Below are positions 8,141 to 15,352 of a stretch of 23,252 nucleotides of DNA, one piece after another (position 1 is the first letter of the stretch; every line of letters starts with the position of its first letter). The stretch lies in NCBI GenBank assembly GCA_964401385.1, contig CAYNYF010000070.1, positions 1-23,252 on the forward strand. Direction: 5' to 3'. Below the pieces are notes generated by a model. It made no database searches, was not told the origin of the DNA, and saw only the letters and a list, made by a program, of their open reading frames with translations. Source of the stretch: CAYNYF01 sp964401385 (GTDB taxonomy: Bacteria; Planctomycetota; Phycisphaerae; SM23-33). The translations under genes and the position numbers were made by a program.

Positions 8141-9255
8141 TGTTCGAGCCGAGGAGAGAAAGAATCCTTTTGGCTCTGACGCTGGGGCTGCTGGCGGCGG
8201 TGGTGCTGGATCGGCTGGTGATCTCGCCGCTGTGGCGGTACGTGTCCGGCGCCGATGCCCAAACCACCGAGCTGCGACGGGAAATCGCCCAGGCCGAGAA
8301 GCTCCTCCAGCGGACGGCTCTCAGCCAAGAGCGGATCGCCCGTCTCCAGCGGCGGCTGCGGGTCGCCTCGGAGCAGGGCCAAAACGAATTTCGCGGGTAT
8401 CTAGAGGGGCGGATCGACCCGAACGCGGAGCTGACCAGCTCTGCCCAGATCTCGGACCAGGAAATCCTGGAATCGCCCGAGCTGAGACGAATCACGTACG
8501 AGCTTCACCTTCTCGGCCGGCAGGATGCCCTCCGGGCCGTGCTGGAGAATCTGGACGCCAGCGAGGAGCTGCTGCGGTTCGAGAAGCTGGAGGTCACCGG
8601 CGGCTCTCTGGAGGATCCGAGGCTGAAGGTCACGATGCTGGTCTCGACGATTGCCTCCACGACGTCCGAGCCCGGCGCCGCCCGCCGTCCGTTTGCCCCG
8701 TCGGCGGTGCGGGCGCCGCCGTTGCTTGCGAAAAACGTGTTCTTGCCGGGCGGGGGGGCCTCGCCCGGCGTGCCGGCCGGGGCGGAAGGGCAGGTGCCGG
8801 CGACGGGTGAGTTCGTGCTGACCGGGACCATCGCATCGGCTCAGAGGCGGGCGGCGCTGTTTGAGTTTCCCACCTCCGGGCGAATCCGCTGGGCCGGCGT
8901 CGGCGAGCAGATCGGGGGCATGACGATCGTCGCCATTACCGCCGACGACGTCCAGTTCCAGCTCGGCGGGGAACGCTCGGCCCTGGCGGTGGGCAGGCCC
9001 CGGACAGACCTGCTGGCCGGGCGCCGCGTCCTCGTCGGAGGCTTCGAGCTGGTCGGCGTTTGCCACGGGGGCGACCAGAGATTTGCCATGGTCCAGCTCG
9101 ACGACGGAGAGAACGTCCAGCAGGTTCACCTGAAGGACCGGCTCGGATCGGGCGTGGTGGTGGGAATCTCCGACGATGGGATCGTGCTGGAGATCGCCGG
9201 CGCTCACCGCAGCGTGCCGGTGGGCGGAAGGTTCGCCGGGAAGGCCGAATTGTGA
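8140..9255 (+). CDS. gspM: GspM-like protein fused to two GspC/PilP-like domains
   Basis: The start ATG overlaps the gspL stop. The 371-residue protein has a short cytoplasmic tail, one membrane helix (about 9-29), a coiled coil (about 35-80) and a ferredoxin-like PilO/GspM segment (about 117-175). This part equals a whole GspM. After a Pro/Ala/Gly linker with the GspC/PilP-like phrase LLAKNVFLPG come two similar modules of about 60 residues, at 225-285 and 302-362. The first reads LTGTIASAQRRAALFEF, then WAGVGEQIGGMTIVAITADD; the second reads LVGVCHGGDQRFAMVQL, then HLKDRLGSGVVVGISDDG. Both follow the pattern of the GspC homology region (GT, stored residue change, GD/I.G..v..I..d.V.L). GspC links the platform to the secretin. 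The fusion is inferred by eye and should be tested by profile search. Confidence 0.75.
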   Translation: MFEPRRERILLALTLGLLAAVVLDRLVISPLWRYVSGADAQTTELRREIAQAEKLLQRTALSQERIARLQRRLRVASEQGQNEFRGYLEGRIDPNAELTSSAQISDQEILESPELRRITYELHLLGRQDALRAVLENLDASEELLRFEKLEVTGGSLEDPRLKVTMLVSTIASTTSEPGAARRPFAPSAVRAPPLLAKNVFLPGGGASPGVPAGAEGQVPATGEFVLTGTIASAQRRAALFEFPTSGRIRWAGVGEQIGGMTIVAITADDVQFQLGGERSALAVGRPRTDLLAGRRVLVGGFELVGVCHGGDQRFAMVQLDDGENVQQVHLKDRLGSGVVVGISDDGIVLEIAGAHRSVPVGGRFAGKAEL

Positions 9256-9869
9256 TGACGGGCGCAGTCCGGGTATTTCGAGCGGCGCTGCCGGTCGCGC
9301 TGGCCGCGGTGGTGGCGACCGGCTGCAATGGTCCGGCCACGGCCACAACCGGGGGGATCGCCCCGCCGATCGCGTCCAGTCCGGACGCCGGCCTGGCCGA
9401 ACGCTGGTACTACGGCTGGGAAGAGGAAGGCGACCTGCTCGTCGACGGCCGGGTCCGCGACATGTTGTTCAGCCTGAGCACGCGCGGGCGCGACTGGCGC
9501 GAGCCGGAGGGCCCCGACGGGTTTCCGGTGCGCGTGTTCCTTCTGGACGCCCTTAGCCGGCCGGTCCGCGGCGAAGGGTCGTTGCTCGCCTTGCTGGTTC
9601 AGTGGCCGCACGATCCGGCCGCCAAGAAGGCGCTGTATGCCTGGTCGATCGAGCCCGAACAGGCCAAACGCTGTTTTCGCCAGGACAAGGTGCCCGGCTA
9701 TCTGCTGCGGTTGGACTGGGGGCAGGCCCCGCCCGACCGGGACGGAGAATTCATGCTGGTGATCCGATGGGTCAGCAGCGACGGGAAGCACCGGGTCACG
9801 CGGAATCTGGTATTTCAGGATCGGATTCGACATGAAACCACAACCACAACCAGACCTCAAAGGCCTTAG
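9255..9869 (+). CDS. Putative lipoprotein in the T2SS operon, function unknown
   Basis: I do not recognise this 204-residue protein. It starts at ATG 9255, overlapping the gspM stop. The N-terminus has a basic region, a hydrophobic stretch and ATGC with Cys at residue 24, which fits a lipoprotein signal peptide, although the lipobox lacks the usual Leu at -3. The mature part is rich in Trp, Arg and Asp and looks like a soluble beta-rich domain (ERWYYGWEEEGDLLVDGRVR near the start; GEFMLVIRWVSSDGKHRVTR near the end). Its last 38 bases overlap the start of gspD in another frame, so the two are probably translated together. A pilotin-like or secretin-stabilising role is possible from position and lipidation, but nothing in the sequence proves it. 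Confidence 0.72.
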   Translation: MTGAVRVFRAALPVALAAVVATGCNGPATATTGGIAPPIASSPDAGLAERWYYGWEEEGDLLVDGRVRDMLFSLSTRGRDWREPEGPDGFPVRVFLLDALSRPVRGEGSLLALLVQWPHDPAAKKALYAWSIEPEQAKRCFRQDKVPGYLLRLDWGQAPPDRDGEFMLVIRWVSSDGKHRVTRNLVFQDRIRHETTTTTRPQRP

Positions 9870-12114
9870 GCGCGCGCTGCTGGGGGTGTTGTTGGTCGCG
9901 GCGGCGATCCTGCCCGCGGTGGTGCTCGCCCAGACCGCCCAACCGGCCGAGAGGACCGCCAGCTTCAACTTCAAGAACGCCAAGGCGGACGTCGTGCTGG
10001 CGGCGCTGGAGCAACTGTTCGACGTCCAGTTCGTCAGCGAGGTGCCTTTGACACAGCGGCTGACCGTCGCCAGCGCCGGCAAGGTCAACGCGGAGGCGAT
10101 GGTGGCCCTGATCGACGTGGCCCTCCGGCGGCAGGGGGCGGCCGCCCGGCGCGAGGGCAGGCTCATCCGCGTCGTTCCGGTCAGCCTGGCGACTGCGCGG
10201 GTCGAGATGGTCACGCTCAAGCACGCCGACCCGGCCGAGGTGGCGAAAATTGTCACGGAGATTTTCCAGACCCGCGACCTGCTGCGCGAGGCCACCGCCC
10301 AGAACATCGAGCTGGTCCGCAAGCTGCTGGCCCAGTTGGAGAAGGAAGGCCCGGCCATGCTGGCCGGACAGCTTCGGGTAACGGCCGTGCCGTACCCCAG
10401 GCTCAAGGCGGTCATCATCCGCGCCCCGGACGCGCTGCTGCCGGCGATCAAGCAGTTCATCGCCACCGAGCTGGACAAGGCCCCGCCGCCCAAGCCCAAG
10501 CGCCCGCCGGCCAAACCCAAGCCCAAACCCAAGCCTCCGCCGCCGATGAAGGAGAAGGTGTATCGGCTCAATTACGTCACCGCCGATTACCTCTCCAGCG
10601 CCGCCCAGCGCCTGCACAAGATTTCCGGCTACGTCGAGCCCAGGCTCAACGCGCTGATCTTGCGGACCAACAAGTACGAGCAGTTCGATCAGATGGAAAA
10701 GCTGATCAAGCTGCTGGACGTGCCCGAGTCGGTCCGGCAGGAGACCTTTCACGTCACGCTGAACAACACCACCGCGCAGGAGGTGCGCGGGATCCTGAAC
10801 CAACTTTTCAGCACCACCCTGCGGCTGCCCTACACGGAGGCGGCTTTGGAGGCGGTGACCGAGCAGCAGCGGCAGGATCGGATCGCCCAGGCGACCGCCG
10901 TCCTTGCGGCCGCCGGCGTCAGCGAGGAAGTCGCCGGCGAGTTCGTTCGCGGCAATCTGGGAATTCCCTTCGGGACCGTGCAGATCGTGGCCGATACGGC
11001 CAACAATGCCCTGCTGATCCGCACCAACCCCAAGAACATGCCCACGATCCTGAAAATCGTGACCGAGCTGGACCGCCCGCGCCGGCAGGTCATGATCAAG
11101 GTCTTCATCGCCGAGGTGACCCTGGACGACACCATGGAGCTGGGCGTCGACTTCACCTACCAGGACACCTCCGGCTCCCGGGTGCAGACCTACGCCATGG
11201 ACTTCGAGGCGTCCCTCCAGCAGACGGGATTCACCTACAGCTACATCTCCAACAACGTGGACGCCTTCCTTCGGGCCCTTCAGGCCACCACCCGACTGGA
11301 CATCATTTCCCGTCCGCAGGTGCTCACCCTGGACAACCGCCAGGCGCTGGTGGAGTTCGGCAAGAGGGTTCCGCTGCTGCAGACGACCAACATTACCGCC
11401 GAGGGGGCGACCACCTCCACGGTGCGCTACGAGACGGTGGCGACGCGGCTACAGGTGACGCCGCACGTCAACGCCGCCGGCTTCATCCGCATGGAGATCA
11501 TCCAGAACATCGACGATGTCAGCCCGGACACGTTCGCCATCACCGAGAACCTGGCGCCCAACATTATGATCACGCGCAGGGCCGAGACGGACGTGCAGGT
11601 TCGCGACGGTCAGACCGTCTGCCTCGGCGGGTTCATCGGCGACACCATCGACGAGACCGACAAGAAGGTCCCGCTACTGGGCGACATCCCGATCATCGGG
11701 CACGCCTTCAAGAGCACCAAGAAAAGGCGCGTCAAGAGCGAGCTGCTGATCTTCATTACCCCCTACATCCTGGACACGCCCCAGGAACTGCTGAACCTGA
11801 CCAACGCTTACCGGTCCGAGACCGTGGCCGAGCGGCGAACGGACCGCGTCAGCGAGGAGCTCAAGCCCCGGCCCGTGCCGCGCCGAAACCCGTACCGGCC
11901 CTGGGGGCGGATGGGCATGAGCTACGTCATCCCCCGGTCGCCGGGCGAGGCTCAGACCGCCCCGCCAGCGACCGGCGCCCAGGGATCCCTGGCCGCACCC
12001 GCTGGGGCTGTGAAGGGCCCGACGACCCGACCGGCCGGCGCGACCACGACGCCGACGACCCAACCATCGGCAAAGCCGCCGGCGAGCAGGCCCGCGCCCG
12101 GCAAGGCGGGTTAA
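9832..12114 (+). CDS. gspD: T2SS outer-membrane secretin GspD
   Basis: GspD forms the outer-membrane gate for folded exoproteins. The 760-residue precursor has a signal peptide ending near VVLA-QTAQ (about residue 34). Domains in order are N0 (about 42-115), N1 (about 120-215), a Pro/Lys linker (217-241), N2 (243-302), N3 (303-420, with a long insert) and the secretin barrel (about 425-650). The barrel carries VPLLGDIPIIGHAFKSTKK and ELLIFITPYIL, the usual secretin signature. The last roughly 100 residues are a disordered Pro/Thr/Ala tail. The gene is last in the operon, and its TAA overlaps the stop of the convergent coaB. The basic Pro/Lys linker between N1 and N2 is not usual for GspD. Confidence 0.96.
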   Translation: MKPQPQPDLKGLRRALLGVLLVAAAILPAVVLAQTAQPAERTASFNFKNAKADVVLAALEQLFDVQFVSEVPLTQRLTVASAGKVNAEAMVALIDVALRRQGAAARREGRLIRVVPVSLATARVEMVTLKHADPAEVAKIVTEIFQTRDLLREATAQNIELVRKLLAQLEKEGPAMLAGQLRVTAVPYPRLKAVIIRAPDALLPAIKQFIATELDKAPPPKPKRPPAKPKPKPKPPPPMKEKVYRLNYVTADYLSSAAQRLHKISGYVEPRLNALILRTNKYEQFDQMEKLIKLLDVPESVRQETFHVTLNNTTAQEVRGILNQLFSTTLRLPYTEAALEAVTEQQRQDRIAQATAVLAAAGVSEEVAGEFVRGNLGIPFGTVQIVADTANNALLIRTNPKNMPTILKIVTELDRPRRQVMIKVFIAEVTLDDTMELGVDFTYQDTSGSRVQTYAMDFEASLQQTGFTYSYISNNVDAFLRALQATTRLDIISRPQVLTLDNRQALVEFGKRVPLLQTTNITAEGATTSTVRYETVATRLQVTPHVNAAGFIRMEIIQNIDDVSPDTFAITENLAPNIMITRRAETDVQVRDGQTVCLGGFIGDTIDETDKKVPLLGDIPIIGHAFKSTKKRRVKSELLIFITPYILDTPQELLNLTNAYRSETVAERRTDRVSEELKPRPVPRRNPYRPWGRMGMSYVIPRSPGEAQTAPPATGAQGSLAAPAGAVKGPTTRPAGATTTPTTQPSAKPPASRPAPGKAG

Positions 12115-12737
12115 TCCTTCCGGAGCAGCGTGACGATCCGCCGGGCAAGCTGCACTTTGCTCTGGCGGGTCCACGGCAGGGCGACTCCGTCAACGCAGAG
12201 GATGCAGGCCCGGCTGTGGTCGGCGGCCATGGCGGCGGGGGAGTTGACGACGACGTAATCAGCGCCCTTGGCCGCCATTTCGGCGCGGGCCTTCGCCTCG
12301 GCCTTCTCCGGCGGGCCTTCCTCGACCGCAAAGGCGATGACGATCTGGCCCGGGCGCTTCCGTTCGGCCGCGGCCGCCAGCACGTCCTCGGTCGGCACCA
12401 GCGTGATCCGCACCGGCCCGGCTGAGCGGGGGATCTTTGAGTCCCGCCGCGGCTGGACGGTGAAGTCGCCCACGGCCGCGGCCATGATCAGCGCGTCGGC
12501 GTCCTCGAATCGGCTGACCAGCGCCTCTTTCAATTCGGCCGCGGTGACGATGGGCACGACCTCGACCCCGTCCGGCGGGTCCAGCGCGACCGGGCCGGTG
12601 ATCAGCGTCACCTCATGCCCGGCCGCGACCGCCTCGCCCGCGCAGGCATAGCCCATCTTCCCGCTGGAGGCGTTGGTGATGAAGCGGACGGTGTCGATGC
12701 GCTCCCGCGTCGGCCCGGCTGTAACGATCACTCTCAT
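12111..12737 (-). CDS. coaB: Phosphopantothenoylcysteine synthetase CoaB
   Basis: CoaB joins 4'-phosphopantothenate and cysteine in coenzyme A synthesis, using a nucleotide triphosphate. The 208-residue protein begins TAGPTRERIDTVRFITNASS, the nucleotide-binding start of the DFP family, and continues with GKMG. It also has AAAVGDFTVQ and a KIPR segment in place of the usual KIKK-like loop, followed by TLVPTEDVLA and FAVEEG. In most bacteria this domain is fused behind CoaC in one CoaBC protein. Here it is a separate gene, 158 bp downstream of coaC. The ATG at 12737 has only a weak ribosome binding site (GAAG). The gene ends the - strand operon. Confidence 0.93.
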   Translation of the reverse strand: MRVIVTAGPTRERIDTVRFITNASSGKMGYACAGEAVAAGHEVTLITGPVALDPPDGVEVVPIVTAAELKEALVSRFEDADALIMAAAVGDFTVQPRRDSKIPRSAGPVRITLVPTEDVLAAAAERKRPGQIVIAFAVEEGPPEKAEAKARAEMAAKGADYVVVNSPAAMAADHSRACILCVDGVALPWTRQSKVQLARRIVTLLRKD

Positions 12738-12895
12738 AGAACTTCGGTAACCCGTAATCAGTTGTCAGTAGACAGCGGCGGCACGACCGGCCACAGAGGG
12801 GTCTTCCCCCGGCGGCAATTGCGGGCCGCGTGCAGCCGGGACCGCACATTTCACGAAGCACTGCTTGCCAGCGGCCGTGGCGCCCCGGGTGAGAG
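12738..12895. other. 158-bp spacer between coaC and coaB
   Basis: No open frame or promoter is convincing here. The stretch CACTGCTTGCCAGCGGCCGT (12858-12877) looks like one half of a palindromic repeat, but its partner arm is degenerate. The spacer is the longest within the - strand operon and lies where other bacteria have a continuous coaBC gene. Confidence 0.4.
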
Positions 12896-13486
12896 CTATT
12901 TGCCCTTCGGCGGCTTCTTGCCCAGCAGTTCGGCGGCGGCCTGGAGGATCTCGTCGGGTTCGGCCATTCGGCCCTTGCCGAAGGCTCGGCAGGCGAGGAA
13001 GCCTTCGCCCGGTCCGATCACGTGCACCCCCCGTTCGCCCAGGACGGCGACGTTCGCCCGGGTCGCCGGGGCCTCCCACATCCTGGTGTTCATGGCCGGG
13101 GCGATCAGGATCTCGCACGTCCCGCCGGCCGCGAGCGCCAACGCCGAGACCAGCTCGTCGGCAATGCCGCCGGCCATCTTGGCGATGATGTTGGCCGTCG
13201 CCGGGGCGACGATCATCAGATCGGCCCGTTCCGTCAGCGACACGTGGAGCGGATCGTAGCGCTCGGTCGACTGCCACATCGAGGTGAAGACCTGCCGCCC
13301 CGTCAGCGTCTGGAATGTCAGCGGCGCGACGAACCGCGTGGCCGATTCGGTCATGGCCGCGGTCACGCCGGCGCCGGACTGGATAAGGCTGCTGGCCAGG
13401 CCGGCGGACTTGTAGCAGGCGATGCCGCCGGTCACGCTCAGCAGCACTTCGTAGCCTTCCAGCTTGGGCAGGTCTTCAGTGCTCAC
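12896..13486 (-). CDS. coaC: Phosphopantothenoylcysteine decarboxylase CoaC
   Basis: CoaC is a flavoprotein that decarboxylates phosphopantothenoylcysteine to 4'-phosphopantetheine. The 196-residue protein shows the HFCD-family features: TGGIACYK (19-26) for FMN binding, the catalytic His81 in PLHVSLTERADLMIVAPATAN, the PAMNTRMW motif (130-137), and the substrate-lid Cys166 in FLACRAFGKGRMAEP. It starts with GTG at 13486; GGAGG (plus strand 13491-13495) lies 4 nt upstream. It is monofunctional, with its CoaB partner encoded downstream. It follows rpoZ by 14 bp, an order also known around coaBC in many bacteria (gmk-rpoZ-coaBC). Confidence 0.95.
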   Translation of the reverse strand: MSTEDLPKLEGYEVLLSVTGGIACYKSAGLASSLIQSGAGVTAAMTESATRFVAPLTFQTLTGRQVFTSMWQSTERYDPLHVSLTERADLMIVAPATANIIAKMAGGIADELVSALALAAGGTCEILIAPAMNTRMWEAPATRANVAVLGERGVHVIGPGEGFLACRAFGKGRMAEPDEILQAAAELLGKKPPKGK

Positions 13487-13500
13487 GCTTCCTCCCCCCG

Positions 13501-13749
13501 TCAGGAGCGCTCGGGGCGCCGGATGATCTTTTCGGGGTTGGGGATGTCGGAGTTGTCGTAGTCGATGGCGATCTTTTCCTCCAGGATCTCCTGGACGATC
13601 AGCTCGATGTCACTCATGCCGGGCTTGCGCTCGACCAGCGGGCGGCCGCCCTCGAGCATTTCCGCCCAGCGTTTCTGGATCAGCGCGGTCAGCTTGAACC
13701 GCCCGCCCACGTTATAGACCAATTCGTCGCTCTTGAGTGCTTCGATCAT
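13501..13749 (-). CDS. rpoZ: RNA polymerase omega subunit
   Basis: The 82-residue product matches the omega subunit in size and core sequence: an N-terminal YNVGGRFKLTALIQKRWAEM helix region, corresponding to the family pattern around conserved residues of RpoZ/Rpb6, then an acidic C-terminus with EEKIAIDYDN. Omega helps assemble the RNA polymerase beta' subunit. The gene lies 8 bp after gmk and 14 bp before coaC, the classical gmk-rpoZ-coaBC neighbourhood, which strongly supports the call for such a short protein. AGGAG 11 nt upstream of the ATG, inside the end of gmk, may serve as its ribosome binding site. Confidence 0.9.
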   Translation of the reverse strand: MIEALKSDELVYNVGGRFKLTALIQKRWAEMLEGGRPLVERKPGMSDIELIVQEILEEKIAIDYDNSDIPNPEKIIRRPERS

Positions 13750-13757
13750 GTCTTCGG

Positions 13758-14342
13758 CTACTCCTGGCCAAGGATTTCGACGACCCGGTCGATGGCCTGC
13801 TCCAGGTCGCTGTTGACGACCGTGTGGGTATAGATGCCGCTGCGGCGAGCGGCGTCAACTTCCTTCTGTGCCTGAGCAAATCTACGCTCGAGGGCCTCGG
13901 GCGGTTCGGTTTTCCGTCCGTCCAATCGGCGCTTCAGCTCCCCCAGATGGGGCGGCAGCACCAGCACGAACACGGCCCCGGGTATTTTCTGATGGACCTG
14001 CAATCCGCCCTGGAGGTCGATCTCGAGGACGACGGTCTTTCCTGCCGCCGTCGCCTCCTGCACCGGCCCGGCCGGCGTGCCGTAGTAATCGCCGTACACT
14101 TCGGCCCACTCCAGGAGCCCGCCGTTGGCGATCATTTTCTCGAACGCCGGCCGATCCACGAAACCGTAGTCCTTGCCGTCGACTTCCCCGCGGCGCGGGC
14201 GGCGCGTGGTGGCCGAGACGCTGAACGTCGCGCCCGTCCGCCGCAGCGCCTGGCGGACCATGGTGCTCTTGCCGACCCCGCTAGGCCCGGTGATGACCAC
14301 CAGCTTGCCGACCTTCGGCATTTTGCGTTCGGTCATGGGCAT
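13758..14342 (-). CDS. gmk: Guanylate kinase
   Basis: This enzyme phosphorylates GMP to GDP with ATP. The 194-residue protein has the P-loop GPSGVGKST (19-27), the GMP-binding segment SVSATTRRPRRGEVDGKDYG, and EWAEVYGDYYGTP, all standard for Gmk. Length is normal. Two in-frame Met codons (positions 3 and 8) could also be starts; none has a clear ribosome binding site, and the longest form is given. It precedes rpoZ and follows yicC, an arrangement conserved in many bacterial lineages. Confidence 0.95.
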   Translation of the reverse strand: MPMTERKMPKVGKLVVITGPSGVGKSTMVRQALRRTGATFSVSATTRRPRRGEVDGKDYGFVDRPAFEKMIANGGLLEWAEVYGDYYGTPAGPVQEATAAGKTVVLEIDLQGGLQVHQKIPGAVFVLVLPPHLGELKRRLDGRKTEPPEALERRFAQAQKEVDAARRSGIYTHTVVNSDLEQAIDRVVEILGQE

Positions 14343-14431
14343 TGACAGCCGAACCTACATCGCTTGCGCCCGCAATTCTATGATCCACATCGACGCCGCC
14401 GCTCTTGAGCAAGATCAACCGGCCCCAACTG

Positions 14432-14453
14432 GCCGCCGGCCTCGACCGGCGGC
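14432..14453 (-). terminator. Hairpin between yicC and gmk
   Basis: A perfect 8-bp GC stem (GCCGCCGG / CCGGCGGC) with a 6-nt loop sits 2 nt beyond the yicC stop on the minus strand. No U-tract follows, so it is more likely a partial terminator or an mRNA processing or stability site inside the operon than a full terminator. Confidence 0.4.
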
Positions 14454-14455
14454 GA

Positions 14456-15340
14456 CTACTCCACGTTTTGGGTCTGCTCCTTGATGCGGTCGATGGCCGT
14501 TTTGATCTCCACCACGGCCAGGCCGATCTTGACGTCGTTGGCCTTGGCCGCCAGCGTGTTGGCCTCCCGCAGCATCTCCTGGGTGATAAACTCCAGCTTT
14601 CTTCCAGACTGGTCGTCCGTGGTCATCATCGCCCGAAACTGGGACAGATGACTGCGCAGGCGCGAGACTTCCTCGGCGATGTCGCAGCGCTCGGAAAACA
14701 CGGCCACTTCCTTGGCCAGGTCCTGTTCGCTCAGGGCGAGTTCGGCCGATCCGGTCAGCTCCTCCACTCGCCGTTTCAGCCGCTGATAATAGTCCTGGAT
14801 GACCAGCGGCGCCCGATCGGCAATGCCGGCTAGAAACTTCTCGATCACGGCGCAGTTGCCTTGCAGATCGGCGATGATCGTCTTGCCCTCGTCGGTTCGC
14901 ATGACCAACAGGGAGTCGATCGCCTTGTCGACCAGCGCCGTCAATTCCGCCTGCGCCTTTTCGTTGGCCTGGTCCAACACCGGCGGCGTGCAGACGCCCG
15001 GCAGCAGCAGCAAGCTGCCCAGATCCAACCGCATGTCCAGGTCGGCCTGATCCGGGCGGACAACCTCCAGTTGCTCGATGTAGCGCTCCAGAGCGGGGAT
15101 GTTCACATGGTGGGCCACGTCCGCTGAGGAACCCTTCATCCGCACCGTCAGGTGGATGTTGCCGCGATGCAGGCGCTCGTGCAGGCGCCGTTCAAGTACG
15201 CCCTCGAAGCTGGACCACAATTCCGGCAGACGGATGATGGCCTTGAAGTACCTGCTGTTGAGGGAGCGAATCTCAACAGCGTACAAGGTGCCGGCGATGT
15301 CGCCGAGTACCTGCCCGAAGCCCGTCATTGACCGGATCAT
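14456..15340 (-). CDS. yicC: YicC/YloC family endoribonuclease
   Basis: The 294-residue protein begins MIRSMTGFGQ and ends with EFITQEMLREANTLAAKAND followed by a helix with IKTAIDRIKEQTQNVE; both ends are diagnostic of the YicC family (YicC-like N domain plus DUF1732). Family members have been described as endoribonucleases acting in RNA turnover. The start at 15340 is supported by AGGAG (plus strand 15348-15352) 7 nt upstream. An in-frame upstream extension to 15424 lacks family similarity and overlaps secG. Its neighbour gmk is the usual partner of yicC. Confidence 0.94.
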   Translation of the reverse strand: MIRSMTGFGQVLGDIAGTLYAVEIRSLNSRYFKAIIRLPELWSSFEGVLERRLHERLHRGNIHLTVRMKGSSADVAHHVNIPALERYIEQLEVVRPDQADLDMRLDLGSLLLLPGVCTPPVLDQANEKAQAELTALVDKAIDSLLVMRTDEGKTIIADLQGNCAVIEKFLAGIADRAPLVIQDYYQRLKRRVEELTGSAELALSEQDLAKEVAVFSERCDIAEEVSRLRSHLSQFRAMMTTDDQSGRKLEFITQEMLREANTLAAKANDVKIGLAVVEIKTAIDRIKEQTQNVE

Positions 15341-15347
15341 GCAAGTT

Positions 15348-15352
15348 CTCCT
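15348..15352 (-). promoter_or_regulatory. Ribosome binding site of yicC overlapping the secG stop
   Basis: On the minus strand the sequence is TAGGAG, in which TAG is the secG stop and AGGAG the yicC Shine-Dalgarno, 7 nt before ATG 15340. Ribosomes ending secG could pass directly to yicC. Confidence 0.7.
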
